In this document: positions 44,875 through 54,463 of the stretch, in pieces | Numbering within the stretch: position 1 is the first letter of the stretch | Layout of the letters: each line of letters opens with the position of its first letter | Assembly: GCA_029237825.1 (NCBI GenBank) | Contig: JAQZBQ010000001.1 | Coordinates: 248,001 to 312,000 of the forward strand | Length of the DNA: 64,000 bases | Direction: 5' to 3' | From: Bacteroidota bacterium | Lineage (GTDB): Bacteria > Bacteroidota > Bacteroidia > B-17B0 > Aurantibacillaceae | Program-made: the position numbers and the translations under genes | The notes under the pieces: generated by a model | Database searches by the model: none | What the model saw: the letters and a program-made list of their open reading frames with translations, nothing else | Told to the model about the DNA's origin: nothing

Positions 44875-45474
44875 ATGCAAACGGAGATCTTACAAAAACA
44901 GCTTCAATCCTCATTACAGGAATTAAAAACGGCGATTGAAAAATTTGAAAAGCATCCCTCTCCCAGTACTCAATATGCCGAGCAACTGCATACCGCATTA
45001 CACGTTTCCAATAAACTCGTTTCCGCATACCTTGTATTAAAAGAGCATAAGGATATTTCTCCGGATTTAAACCTTCACATAAAATTGATGAATGTACCCA
45101 CGCCAGAGGAAAAAAACGCGATTGTTGAACCTATAAAAGAACAAATAGCTGTAAGTGAATCGGCACCGGTTAATCAGGAAAAAATCACTGATAAATTAGA
45201 TTATGACAAAGTTGCAACACAGGCTTCGGAAATTAAAGTTGAAAAAGAATTTCCAAAAATAGCTGTTAATATCAATGATAAATTCAGATTCATCAATGAG
45301 CTATTTGCATCCAATGCCACTGAATATAACATTGCAATTGAACAAATCAATTCTACTCAGTCACTGGATGAATTGAACACCTACTTAAAAGGCCTGGCCT
45401 CCATCTATTCCTGGAAAGAGGATGAAGAAGTAGTAAAAACATTAACCTCACTGGCTAAAAAACGGTTCATTTAA
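44875..45474 (+). CDS. Conserved protein of unknown function
   Basis: 199 residues, cytoplasmic by composition. Residues 1-75 look helical ([32 protein letters not shown]), 80-130 are a Pro/Glu/Ala/Lys-rich linker, and the C-terminal segment [21 protein letters not shown] ... [19 protein letters not shown] is compact and helical. It looks like a Bacteroidota family in which the C-terminal block is best conserved; I assign no function. Divergent from tdk across 85 bases. A TATCTTTA box at 44831-44838 is a possible -7 element. Confidence 0.72.
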   Translation: MQTEILQKQLQSSLQELKTAIEKFEKHPSPSTQYAEQLHTALHVSNKLVSAYLVLKEHKDISPDLNLHIKLMNVPTPEEKNAIVEPIKEQIAVSESAPVNQEKITDKLDYDKVATQASEIKVEKEFPKIAVNINDKFRFINELFASNATEYNIAIEQINSTQSLDELNTYLKGLASIYSWKEDEEVVKTLTSLAKKRFI

Positions 45475-45521
45475 CATCCGCAAATGGATTTCCTGATTCG
45501 CAGATATTCCCTACCAAGATT

Positions 45522-46670
45522 ATGAAAAATTTAGTACTCGTTCCAATTTTCATTTTACACCTTCATTTATTTTCACAGGATACAGCTTATGCCCGCCAGG
45601 TAATTCGGAAACTCGCTTCAAAAGAATTTTCCGGAAGAGGTTACGTTAACGATGGGGTGAATAAGGCAGCATCTTTTCTTACCACCGAAATGAAACAGAT
45701 TGGGCTAGCTAAGTTCGGAAAATCATATTCGCAATTTTATAATATGAGAGTAAATACATTTCCGGGATCGATGGCTGTTTCATTAAACGGAAAATCTTTA
45801 ACGCCAGGAAAACATTTTCTGGTTCACCCATCAGCTAAGTCGGTGAAGGCAAATTTTAACCTTACCAAAAAGGACAGCGTAACCTATATTGCCTATGATA
45901 CTGCTCATGCTGCTGCACTACAAGTAAAACTGAAAAAAAAACTCACCTATACCGTGGAGTCTGATCTTTCAAACGCTACATTAATTGAACTCCTGAAAGA
46001 TTCCATGCCGGCAGAATTAAAATCCCTTGACGTAAGGTTTGAAAATAAACTCATACGGGATTTTAAATGTCAAAACCTTTGTGGATATATCAAGGGGCAA
46101 CAGGTACCAGATAGCTTTTTAGTTTTCACGGCACATTATGATCATTTAGGAATGATGGGTAAGGAAACTTATTTTCCCGGTGCAAACGATAATGCCAGCG
46201 GCGTGAGTGTGCTACTTAACCTCGCAAAATATTATAAAATGCATCCGCCAAAATATTCGGTGGCGTTTATATTTTTTAGTGGTGAAGAAGCCGGCTTACT
46301 TGGCTCAAAATATTTCTCAAATAATCCATTGTTTCCATTGTCAAAAATTAAATTTCTTACAAACCTTGATTTACTTGGAACCGGGGACGATGGCATTATG
46401 GTAGTAAACGGATCAGTGTTTAGAGATCAGTTTGAGAAATTGAACCAGGTCAACTCAGAAAAAAAATACGTCTCACAAATTAAGCAACGTGGAAAAGCCG
46501 CTAACAGCGATCATTATTGGTTTACCGAACTTGATATTCCCTGCTTTTTTATTTACACCATGGGCGGCGTGAGTTATTACCATGACATTTACGATGTGGA
46601 AAAAACACTTCCGCTGACTAAATACACGGAGGTTTGTCAGCTCCTGATTGAGTTCAATGCGAAGTTATAA
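45522..46670 (+). CDS. M28-family zinc peptidase, exported
   Basis: 382 residues with a signal peptide (MKNLVLVPIFILHLHLFSQ). The M28 catalytic domain follows the N-terminal PA-like part: TAHYDHLGMMG with the first zinc His, GANDNASGVSVLLNL with the bridging Asp, FFSGEEAGLLGSKYF with the Glu base, NLDLLG, and YHDIYDVEKTL with the last His. Members are aminopeptidases or glutaminyl cyclases; the fold alone does not separate them. It lies 47 bases after the unknown gene and may be co-transcribed. Confidence 0.88.
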   Translation: MKNLVLVPIFILHLHLFSQDTAYARQVIRKLASKEFSGRGYVNDGVNKAASFLTTEMKQIGLAKFGKSYSQFYNMRVNTFPGSMAVSLNGKSLTPGKHFLVHPSAKSVKANFNLTKKDSVTYIAYDTAHAAALQVKLKKKLTYTVESDLSNATLIELLKDSMPAELKSLDVRFENKLIRDFKCQNLCGYIKGQQVPDSFLVFTAHYDHLGMMGKETYFPGANDNASGVSVLLNLAKYYKMHPPKYSVAFIFFSGEEAGLLGSKYFSNNPLFPLSKIKFLTNLDLLGTGDDGIMVVNGSVFRDQFEKLNQVNSEKKYVSQIKQRGKAANSDHYWFTELDIPCFFIYTMGGVSYYHDIYDVEKTLPLTKYTEVCQLLIEFNAKL

Positions 46671-46677
46671 TGATTGT

Positions 46678-46701
46678 CACATTGAGCGAAGTCGAAGTGT
46701 G
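46678..46701. repeat. Short REP-like palindrome after the M28 gene
   Basis: CACATTGAGCGAAGTCGAAGTGTG begins and ends with complementary CACA/TGTG and includes the block GAGCGAAGTCGAAG that resembles short dispersed elements common in Bacteroidota intergenic DNA. It lies 8 bases past the stop and may also act as a weak hairpin. Only one copy is in this window. Confidence 0.35.
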
Positions 46702-46723
46702 TTAGTTCAGAAGTTGAGAATAA

Positions 46724-47741
46724 TTATTTCAGTTTTTTGAAAGGGTAATATGTAATGCCAGTCATTATCCAGGGTAATTTGAACTCGTATGCTAAGTTAT
46801 ATGAAATGTAAACGCCCAAATTTTGTTTTTTTAAGTTGAATTCATATGAAATTCTGGGACACAATGAAATTGTAGAGGTTATTCCTGAACGTTCTGCACT
46901 TACCTTTTCATTTGAATGGAATTCTTTTTCTATTTTATATATATAAGGTGTTGGACCACCTGAATGATAATTCTTTGTAGAGGTACCGCTATATCTCACG
47001 TCTGACTGAGCAATAATATTAATTGAAACAAGAGGTTCTACATGTAATGTTTTGAATACTTTAAATCGCAACCCTGTCACTGCATTGATAAAATCAACAT
47101 TAGATACACAATGGTAATCTTGAGAATAAGTTGTGTAAACCGCTATATCCATCAGAGCCGAACGATGCAGAGCTAGATTTATATTCCCCACTTGAACGTA
47201 AATAGTTTACGCCAATGACATGCTTAATATAAAGGCTTTTGCCGAACAAAAAATTAAACCCTAAATTATAATTGACAACATATTTGTTACTTGAGGCCGA
47301 GAATTCTTCTGGAGAAGTACGCGATGGTTGTGGCTTCCTTATTGTATAATTAGATTCTAAACTATTTATTACTGCTCCTAATTGAAAATTAAATTTAATG
47401 TAATCTCCAACCCGTGTTTCTCTGTGTATTTTGTAAGTCATTGTATCGCCTTGCCGCCCGTGAGATTTGATAGCCACTAAATCAACTGTCGTTTCAGTTG
47501 ATACTGTATTAAATACTTCTCTTATTCCATTTTGGTATACGACATAAGCAATATCATTTTTATTAATGATAATAATAGGACCTTCTTGATAGTTAAATAG
47601 TTTGTACTTTATTTCAGTTTGACTAGCTTCAAGCAATTTAATTTCTAATCTTGAACTATCTTTTTTTACAAGAAAATCCTGTGATAATCCAACCACGCGA
47701 ATTGTAAAAAAAATAATCGAGTATAGGTTGTAGAGATACAT
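46724..47741 (-). pseudogene. Outer-membrane beta-barrel protein broken by a frameshift
   Basis: The first part (47741 to about 47140) has a signal peptide (MYLYNLYSIIFFTIRVVGLSQ), then the usual Bacteroidota N-terminal block (LEASQTEIKYKLFNYQEGP, AYVVYQNGIREVF), and the start of a beta-barrel (NYNLGFNFLFGKSLYIKHVIG). It runs into FGSDGYSG, then a stop at 47100. The barrel continues in another frame from about 47140 (VYTTYSQDYHCVSNVDFINA ... GITYYPFKKL), ending at 46724. Both frames carry protein-like sequence only on their own side, and there is one extra base in or near GATGGATATAGCGG (47152-47139). Together they form one protein of about 338 residues. A decayed gene or a sequencing error. 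The function is unknown beyond outer-membrane location. Confidence 0.7.
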
Positions 47742-47765
47742 CTACCTCTAAGATAGAAAACAATT

Positions 47766-48518
47766 TTAAAACAGATGATGGTATTGCTCCAGTGTCATTA
47801 ACGTATCAGATCCGCCATAACCCTTATCACGTGCCAGCTTTATCAACTGTGGCAAAGAACTAGCTTCCTCTTTCTTCTGAGTTTCAAAATCAAAAAGTAA
47901 AAAATGTTTTATTAGTTTATCCGTTCTGGTTGAGCTCACCTCCTGTTCAATTAATAAATAATTTCTATCAAATGCAATTTTCACAATGTTGCTGATGTCC
48001 AGATAAATTTCTCCGTTGTCATTTTCATCAAAACGCTTAACATTTACTTCGTTATAAAGTTCACCGGGTGAGTTGGCATATAAGGTATGTATGGAAAAAG
48101 GATACCGAAGAGGGAATCTTCGGTAATCTTTAAAACCTGCGTAAGAGTAAAACTCTTCTGGCTCATTATTTAAAATGTTAGCGGCCAAATAACTTTTCAG
48201 AACTTTTATCTGTGGGCTCGAAGGGCTAATTTCATGCTTGCCTGCTGATGAATGGTAGAGGCCTCCGTTTAAACTATCGGAATACGCTTCGAAACGATCG
48301 CCGGCATTTACAGCATAATCCTGAACCGCGTGAGCAACTTTTCGAACAACTATAAAAATGCACAGAATAAGTCCTACCAGTGAACTGAGGAACAGGATCA
48401 GCCATAAAAATTTTGAAGGCTTATTATTGGCCAGCGCAATTACTCCAAAAATAAGAGCCAAGACAGTGAGTATCAAACACACTATTCCTAAACCAATTAT
48501 TAAAGCAGTATTCAGCAT
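47766..48518 (-). CDS. Membrane protein of unknown function
   Basis: 250 residues. Two membrane helices near the N-terminus (about 4-30 and 37-60), then a soluble domain of about 190 residues, rich in charged and aromatic residues (YAGFKDYRRFPLRYPFSI, YANSPGELYNEVNVKRF), ending in MTLEQYHHLF. No known family. The soluble part faces one side only. It sits 3 bases after the acyl-CoA carboxylase stop, in the same direction, so it is probably in the same transcript. Confidence 0.75.
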   Translation of the reverse strand: MLNTALIIGLGIVCLILTVLALIFGVIALANNKPSKFLWLILFLSSLVGLILCIFIVVRKVAHAVQDYAVNAGDRFEAYSDSLNGGLYHSSAGKHEISPSSPQIKVLKSYLAANILNNEPEEFYSYAGFKDYRRFPLRYPFSIHTLYANSPGELYNEVNVKRFDENDNGEIYLDISNIVKIAFDRNYLLIEQEVSSTRTDKLIKHFLLFDFETQKKEEASSLPQLIKLARDKGYGGSDTLMTLEQYHHLF

Positions 48519-48521
48519 GAA

Positions 48522-50066
48522 TTATAACGGGATGTTTCCGTGCTTTTTCTTTGGCAATTTATCAGCTTTATTCTCGAGCATTTTAAAAGCACGTATTAAT
48601 TTCTCGCGCGTTTGTTCCGGTTTGATTACTTCATCAATAAACCCTCTTTCGGCAGCACGATATGGATTTGCAAACATAGTTTGGTATTCAGTTTCCTTCT
48701 CCTTCCACTTTTCCTCTTTATTAGCTGCTGCTGAAATCTCACCTTTAAAAATAATTTCGGCGGCACCTTTTGCACCCATTACAGCGATCTCTGCACTTGG
48801 CCAGGCATAGTTCATGTCGGCACCAATATGTTTACTGTTCATTACATCATACGCTCCACCGTAGGCTTTACGGGTAATCACTGTAATTCTTGGAACCGTT
48901 GCTTCACTGAATGCATATAGTAATTTTGCTCCGTTGGTAATGATTGCATTCCATTCCTGATCGGTTCCGGGTAAAAATCCTGGAACATCCTCAAATACCA
49001 ACAATGGAATATTGAAGCAATCGCAGAACCTTACAAAACGGGCAGCTTTGGTAGATGAATGGATATCCAAAACTCCCGCTAGAACAGCAGGCTGATTAGC
49101 GACAATACCTATTGAACGACCAGCCAACCGCGCGAAACCAACTACGATGTTTTCGGCAAAATTTTTATGAATCTCAAGGAAGCTGTTATCGTCTATTACT
49201 TTTTCAATTACTTCACGTATATCATACGGCTGATTCGCATTTTCCGGAATGATGGAATTTAATTCCGGTCGGGATTCAGACCCCGTGAATTCATATGGGA
49301 CGCTTGGTGCGTCTTCCTCGCAGTTCTGCGGAACATAACTCAAAATTTGTTTGATATTGGTAATGGCTTCAATTTCGTTAGCACAAGCAAAATGGGTTAC
49401 ACCACTCTTTGTAGCGTGAGTCATTGCCCCACCAAGCTCCTCCGAGGTTACTTCTTCATGAGTTACAGTCTTCACTACGTTAGGTCCTGTAACAAACATA
49501 TAACTTGTGTTTTCAACCATCAAAATAAAATCCGTCATTGCAGGACTGTAAACAGCACCCCCTGCGCACGGGCCCATTATGCCTGATAATTGCGGAATAA
49601 CACCACTTGCCCTCACGTTACGGTAAAAGATATCAGCGTATCCGCCTAACGAAACAACACCTTCCTGAATCCTTGCACCACCGCTATCATTTAATCCGAT
49701 GAAAGGCGCGCCATTTTTCATAGCCAGGTCCATTACTTTACAAATTTTTTCAGCATGGGTTTCCGATAAAGAACCACCGAATACCGTAAAATCCTGAGAG
49801 AACACATAGACTAAACGCCCATTGATTGTGCCATAGCCGGTAACCACTCCATCGCCCAAATATTGTTCTTTCTCCAATCCAAAATCTTTACTTCTATGGG
49901 TTACCATCATCCCAATCTCTTCAAAACTTCCTTCATCCAATAAAAAATGCAGACGTTCGCGCGCTGTTAACTTGCCTTTTTTGTGCTGGGATTCGATACG
50001 CTTCTGGCCGCCTCCTAATAATGCTTCTGCCTGTTTTTGTTCGAGTAATGTGATTTTTGAGTTCAT
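48522..50066 (-). CDS. Acyl-CoA carboxylase beta subunit (propionyl-CoA type)
   Basis: 514 residues, the carboxyltransferase of a biotin-dependent acyl-CoA carboxylase. Two crotonase-fold halves are intact: [59 protein letters not shown], the first oxyanion loop [13 protein letters not shown], and the second [18 protein letters not shown]. It moves carboxyl from carboxybiotin to propionyl-CoA or a related acyl-CoA, giving methylmalonyl-CoA. No biotin carboxylase or BCCP gene is here. A similar fold also makes decarboxylase subunits (MmdA), so the reaction is inferred. Confidence 0.88.
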   Translation of the reverse strand: MNSKITLLEQKQAEALLGGGQKRIESQHKKGKLTARERLHFLLDEGSFEEIGMMVTHRSKDFGLEKEQYLGDGVVTGYGTINGRLVYVFSQDFTVFGGSLSETHAEKICKVMDLAMKNGAPFIGLNDSGGARIQEGVVSLGGYADIFYRNVRASGVIPQLSGIMGPCAGGAVYSPAMTDFILMVENTSYMFVTGPNVVKTVTHEEVTSEELGGAMTHATKSGVTHFACANEIEAITNIKQILSYVPQNCEEDAPSVPYEFTGSESRPELNSIIPENANQPYDIREVIEKVIDDNSFLEIHKNFAENIVVGFARLAGRSIGIVANQPAVLAGVLDIHSSTKAARFVRFCDCFNIPLLVFEDVPGFLPGTDQEWNAIITNGAKLLYAFSEATVPRITVITRKAYGGAYDVMNSKHIGADMNYAWPSAEIAVMGAKGAAEIIFKGEISAAANKEEKWKEKETEYQTMFANPYRAAERGFIDEVIKPEQTREKLIRAFKMLENKADKLPKKKHGNIPL

Positions 50067-50181
50067 GATAATATCTGAGTTTTGTTATAACAAAGTCGGG
50101 GAAACGAATGTATTAAAGCGGGCTAAAGATACATATTTGTGTACGTTTTTTAATTCCACTTTTTAAATCGATCCTGTAAAA

Positions 50182-51429
50182 TTATTTTTTAGGGTTTCCT
50201 TTAAATGGCTTTTTGCGATTCCCTTGTTTGGATTTATTTCCCGCCGGATGTCGCGGCTTGTCGAACTTTTTTCGTGCCGCATCCGGGTTGTATTCAGGCC
50301 CGGCACCAAATTCTTCAGGTATAGGAATTTTTGGAACATCAATTCCCATCAATGCTTCAATTTGTGCAAATCGGGGTTGATCTTTTTCATTTATAAATGT
50401 GATGGCAACGCCAGCTCTCTCCGCTCGGGCGGTTCGTCCGATACGGTGAATGTAATCTTCCGGATCAGGGGGTGCATCAAAATTCACTACCAGGCTAATT
50501 CCTATCACATCTATTCCGCGAGATAAAATATCCGTTCCAATTAGTATTCTGACCTTCTTGGATTTAAAATCCCGCATGATAGCTTCCCGCTCCATTTGAT
50601 CGAGGTCAGAAGAAAATCCTTTCACGGAATATTTCAGGTTGGTAAACGTTTGAGCGAGTTCTTTCACTTTTTCTTTTGTTGAAGAGAAAATGATGACGGA
50701 TGAAAAATCTTCGTTCTTTAAAATTTCCTTTAACAGCTTTTCCTTCTGATTATCATACACAACATAAGCTTGCTGAACAATACCAGCTGCAGGTTTAGAG
50801 ATAGCAATGTTAATGGATTCATGATTATTCAGGAGTTGCGCGGCCAATATCCGTATTTTAGGAGCCATTGTAGCAGAAAACATAATGGTTTGCCGTTTGG
50901 TTGGAACATAATTCAATATGGTTTTAATGTCATCTGCAAAGCCCATGTCAAGCATGCGATCGGCTTCATCCAAAATTAGATGTTCAATCGTGTCAAACTT
51001 TACATCACCTGATTGAAGCAAGGCAATTAAACGCCCTGGAGTGGCAATTACAATGTCAACACCTTCTCTAAGAGCACTTGCCTGCCTGCCCCATGCGATT
51101 CCGTCGTTGCCACCGTAAATCCCAATTGAACTCACTCCACAAAAATAGGCCATGCCTTCAATCTGCTGGTCGATTTGCAATACCAGTTCCCGTGTTGGTG
51201 CAATAATTAAAGTGTTGATACCACCCTTTTTTGTTTTAATGATTTTATCGAGTATGGGTAATACAAAGGCAGCCGTTTTTCCGGTACCGGTTTGTGCGCA
51301 GGCAATTAAATCTTTGCCGGCCTGAATAACTGGAATTGCTTGTTGCTGGATGGGCGTTGGAAGTTTGTAGCCCATGGATTCCAACCCGTCTATCAGGGAT
51401 TGATCGAAATTAAAGTCGTTGAAAGTCAA
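50182..51429 (-). CDS. DEAD-box ATP-dependent RNA helicase (RhlE-type)
   Basis: 415 residues. All core motifs are present: F-upstream and Q motif (FNFDQSLIDGLESMGYKLPTP), I (AQTGTGKTAAF), Ia (APTRELVLQI), II (DEAD in LILDEADRMLDMGF), III (SAT in IMFSATMAP), then IV-VI (IIFSSTKEKVKEL, LIGTDILSRGIDVIG, HRIGRTARAERAG). A basic C-terminal tail (KKFDKPRHPAGNKSKQGNRK) follows, typical of RhlE/CsdA-like proteins that remodel RNA in ribosome assembly or cold. Which one is not resolved by sequence alone. Confidence 0.92.
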   Translation of the reverse strand: MTFNDFNFDQSLIDGLESMGYKLPTPIQQQAIPVIQAGKDLIACAQTGTGKTAAFVLPILDKIIKTKKGGINTLIIAPTRELVLQIDQQIEGMAYFCGVSSIGIYGGNDGIAWGRQASALREGVDIVIATPGRLIALLQSGDVKFDTIEHLILDEADRMLDMGFADDIKTILNYVPTKRQTIMFSATMAPKIRILAAQLLNNHESINIAISKPAAGIVQQAYVVYDNQKEKLLKEILKNEDFSSVIIFSSTKEKVKELAQTFTNLKYSVKGFSSDLDQMEREAIMRDFKSKKVRILIGTDILSRGIDVIGISLVVNFDAPPDPEDYIHRIGRTARAERAGVAITFINEKDQPRFAQIEALMGIDVPKIPIPEEFGAGPEYNPDAARKKFDKPRHPAGNKSKQGNRKKPFKGNPKK

Positions 51430-51532
51430 TGGTATTATTTTTTGATATTTAGATTATGGTTAACTAGGTATAAAACTATGTGATTCATTAAATATAATTT
51501 AATAACAAAATCAGGCGTAATTTACTAAATTT

Positions 51533-52261
51533 ATGATTGAACAACTCATAAAAATGCATTGGTTAAGCTCCCCTCTTATTAATACCGTACATGGTTTTTC
51601 AACACGGCATGGCGGTGTTTCGCCTGAGCCTTTTAACAGTTTAAATTTAGGGGGAAGTGAAGACCTGCCCGGTAATATAGAAGAAAACAGGAAGCGCGCG
51701 CTCGGAGAATTTCAGATTGGAATGCATCAGGTTTCCTATCTCAATCAAATACACAGTGCGACTGTATGTCAGGCTAAAATAGGAAAACAAACAGGGGATG
51801 CGTTAGTGTCAAACGAAAAGAATATCGCTATTGCTGTGGGTGCCGCCGACTGCTATCCGATTCTTTTTTATGACGGAACATGCCATGTCATTGGAGCGGC
51901 ACATTGTGGGTGGCGTGGAACCGTGAACCGCATTGTTAGAAACACGATCGGTGAAATGGTTCGTTTGGGATCAAAAGTAAATAACATTAAAGTTGCTATC
52001 GGGCAGGGAATCAGTGTAGAAAAATACGAGGTAGGTGGGGAAGTTATTGATCAATTTCGTGAACATAATTTCCCGCAAACCTGCTGGCAGAATCGAAATC
52101 TGGATTTATTAGAGGCAAATAAGTTTGTTGCTGAAGAAAGCGGTATTCTAAAGGAAAACATCTGGTGTATGAACCGTTGTACGACTGAATCTGATTTTTT
52201 TTCTTATCGGCGGGATCAGGGGAAAACAGGAAGAATGTGGGGTGTGATCATGTTAAAATAA
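51533..52261 (+). CDS. pgeF: Peptidoglycan editing factor PgeF (laccase-domain)
   Basis: 242 residues. A polyphenol oxidase/laccase-domain family protein, now recognised as a cytoplasmic editing enzyme for muropeptides that carry L-Ser instead of L-Ala, and also a purine nucleoside phosphorylase/deaminase. Seen: STRHGGVSPEPFNSLNLGG, LNQIHSATV, AVGAADCYPILFYDG, AAHCGWRGTVNRIV with the Cys and His of the metal site, and FFSYRRDQGKTGRMW at the end. A CxxC membrane protein follows 88 bases later in the same direction. Confidence 0.9.
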   Translation: MIEQLIKMHWLSSPLINTVHGFSTRHGGVSPEPFNSLNLGGSEDLPGNIEENRKRALGEFQIGMHQVSYLNQIHSATVCQAKIGKQTGDALVSNEKNIAIAVGAADCYPILFYDGTCHVIGAAHCGWRGTVNRIVRNTIGEMVRLGSKVNNIKVAIGQGISVEKYEVGGEVIDQFREHNFPQTCWQNRNLDLLEANKFVAEESGILKENIWCMNRCTTESDFFSYRRDQGKTGRMWGVIMLK

Positions 52262-52349
52262 TCCGTAAATTTGAACCTGGAAACATTTTAAACTCCCAAC
52301 ATAAATTCCGGAAGTGATAATGTTTGGTGTTCACTGGTTCAGAACCTTC

Positions 52350-52610
52350 ATGCAAAAATACGTTTTTATACTCGCTATCCTTATACTCTTGCTTATTTTA
52401 CCTGAGTTTGCGGATGCCCAGTGCGCCATGTGCAAAGCTTCAGTTGAAAGCAGTCAGGGCCAAAAAAATTCTGTGGCGGGCGGTCTTAACCAGGGCATTC
52501 TTTATTTGATGGCAGTACCTTACGTGTTATTGGCCTTTATTTTCAGAAAACAACTTGTTACCTTGTGGAAAGTAATTCGTAAAAAGCCGGTTTCCGAAGA
52601 AGAACTATAA
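52350..52610 (+). CDS. Small exported membrane protein with a CxxC motif
   Basis: 86 residues from the ATG at 52350; the in-frame ATG at 52314 would place the signal peptide too far in. The signal peptide is MQKYVFILAILILLLILPEF, followed by AQCAMCKASVESSQG with a CxxC motif, then a membrane helix (about residues 48-65) and a short basic-acidic tail. CxxC after a signal peptide suggests a redox-active or metal-binding site on the outer face, but I know no defined function. It is 3 bases from the convergent bshC stop. Confidence 0.7.
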   Translation: MQKYVFILAILILLLILPEFADAQCAMCKASVESSQGQKNSVAGGLNQGILYLMAVPYVLLAFIFRKQLVTLWKVIRKKPVSEEEL

Positions 52611-52613
52611 TTC

Positions 52614-54215
52614 TTAGTTTTCTTTTAATACAAGGTATTCCTGCGTTTCCAGATTGTATGTGAGTTGTTCTTTCAAGTCAGCGATAAAGTCTTTTCCATG
52701 TTTCAGGTAGTACGTACTAAAGTTTTCATAGCGTTCCTGCGGGATGTTATTTGGAAATAATTTTTCTTTCAGCGACCAAATCTGGTTTACATCGGTTTCT
52801 GACTTTTGCTTCAATGCTTTTTGAATTTTTAGTTCAAGTGTGATGATTCCCTTGATAGCCTTTTGCTTCTCTGCTTCAGCTGAACCCACCAGTGTTTTAT
52901 CAATTGTTTTAACTGATTCTGCAATATCAGAATACAAGTCGCCAATTCGCTGCTTAAAATTATCCAGGTTCAAATCATTGTGTTCATCTTTAATAAACTG
53001 TTTAACCAGTTCCTCGCCCTCACGGAAGATGTCAGAGGTATTTAAATTCAACTTCTGTAAGCGGCTCTGTGATGCCTTATCCAGAACAAGTGCAAAATTC
53101 CTTGGCATTAAAATCGGCATCGGAACCTTCATCTCATCAAACATCGTTTTATACTCGAGCCAATAAGCAAGTTCACCCGGACCGCCAACATATGCTATGT
53201 TAGGCAATATTTTCTGTTGGTACACGGGCCTTAACACAACATTAGGACTTAATTTTTGTGGCTCGTTTTCGATAAGCGAAGTGAGTTCTTCAACTGAAAA
53301 TTCTATGTCGGTATTCACAACACGGTAACCCTCAGCAGATTTTTCGATGCGTTCGCGTATTCCGTTTTCTTTGTAAAACACATTAATTTCACGAGGGGTT
53401 ACCTGGATCGGGTACTGTTTTTTCATCTGTTCGATCGTACTGGTAACCATGTTATAAGGAATGTGCTCAAACACATCTTTCTTAAACTCATCCCTGAATA
53501 AAAATTTCAATTCTTTATCATTCGCGTCCAGCGTTACCAAACCATACTCGCCAAACAATTCATTCACCAGGAATCGGGTAGCATCCGTTAGATTTGCGTG
53601 ATGGAGGTAAGCTTTTTCAAAAAGTGAAATAAGTGCATTCGCATTTTCACTACTGCCTAATACTTTCCTAAAATCTTCGAGAAAACTATCCAAACTTTCA
53701 GTCTGCATTTCCCCAACTGCACCCTTCTGATCAGTTTGCCATTCAAGCTTCTTTCCAAATACATGAATATGGTTAATCTCTTCAAAATCATGATCTTCAC
53801 TTGCCATCCAATAAACTGGTACAAAGTTGTTTTCAGGGAATTTAAACTTAAGGGTTTCGCATAGATTAATTGTGCTGACGATTTTATAAATAAAATAAAG
53901 TGGACCGGTAAAAAGACACAGTTGATGACCCGTAGTTACTGTATATGTATTGGTGTCTTTTAAAAGAGAAATATTGTATAAGGAAAGTTTCGATGTGTTG
54001 CTGACCATCGCTGATTGCTTTTCTAAACAGTTGACTAGAGCCTCACGATTGATAAGGTCAAAAGGCGTTTGTTTGAGAAACCGTTCAAAATCTTTACCCG
54101 AAATATGCATTTCGTAAAAATCCCGGGCATTAGCGCATGCATTTAAATAGTCTAGAAACAACGGTGAAAACAGCGCTGTTTCATTAAACGAGAAGCCTTG
54201 CCTAGTAAATAACAT
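52614..54215 (-). CDS. bshC: Bacillithiol biosynthesis cysteine ligase BshC
   Basis: 533 residues from the ATG at 54215. BshC adds cysteine to glucosaminyl-malate, the last step of bacillithiol, a low-molecular-weight thiol used for redox and metal balance. Seen: VTTGHQLCLFTGPLYFIYKI, VYWMASEDHDFEEINHIHVF, RPVYQQKILPNIAYVGGPGE, PILMPRNFALVLDK and a long C-terminal coiled coil. The longer start at 54245 (a GTG) is rejected because the strong promoter at 54218-54248 overlaps it. No other bsh gene is in the window. Confidence 0.94.
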   Translation of the reverse strand: MLFTRQGFSFNETALFSPLFLDYLNACANARDFYEMHISGKDFERFLKQTPFDLINREALVNCLEKQSAMVSNTSKLSLYNISLLKDTNTYTVTTGHQLCLFTGPLYFIYKIVSTINLCETLKFKFPENNFVPVYWMASEDHDFEEINHIHVFGKKLEWQTDQKGAVGEMQTESLDSFLEDFRKVLGSSENANALISLFEKAYLHHANLTDATRFLVNELFGEYGLVTLDANDKELKFLFRDEFKKDVFEHIPYNMVTSTIEQMKKQYPIQVTPREINVFYKENGIRERIEKSAEGYRVVNTDIEFSVEELTSLIENEPQKLSPNVVLRPVYQQKILPNIAYVGGPGELAYWLEYKTMFDEMKVPMPILMPRNFALVLDKASQSRLQKLNLNTSDIFREGEELVKQFIKDEHNDLNLDNFKQRIGDLYSDIAESVKTIDKTLVGSAEAEKQKAIKGIITLELKIQKALKQKSETDVNQIWSLKEKLFPNNIPQERYENFSTYYLKHGKDFIADLKEQLTYNLETQEYLVLKEN

Positions 54216-54217
54216 AT

Positions 54218-54248
54218 GCAAATGTATCTTTTTTTTTGAGGGCACAAA
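54218..54248 (-). promoter_or_regulatory. Promoter of bshC, with near-leaderless start
   Basis: Minus strand TTTG (54248-54245), 19-base spacer, TACATTTG (54225-54218), a full match. The -7 box ends 2 bases before the bshC ATG at 54215, so the transcript probably begins at or within a base or two of the ATG. Confidence 0.75.
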
Positions 54249-54463
54249 CGGGGTGTTTTACGCACGGATCGGGGAAAAGCGCCATTCCGGATACATTAAA
54301 CCTTATCCTTATCAACGCGCTATTAACATGAAAAAAGCTATTTATCAATAACTTACAGTTCAAAATTACAAGGTTTGGTTAATTACTCCGGATTTTGTTA
54401 ATAACCCAAATTCATTGACCTGCTAAGCCTTCGTATTTTTAGGTGTTAAACAAGTACTATTTA

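Noticed and set aside
46724-47741. Two separate overlapping genes
   Set aside because: Each frame is protein-like only on its side of about 47140; the two halves form one barrel.
54243-54245. GTG start for bshC
   Set aside because: It lies within the spacer and -33 region of the promoter; homology starts at the ATG at 54215.
54249-54463. Possible origin or DnaA boxes upstream of the condensin operon
   Set aside because: Only loose matches such as TTATCCTTATC are present, with no clustered TTATCCACA boxes.
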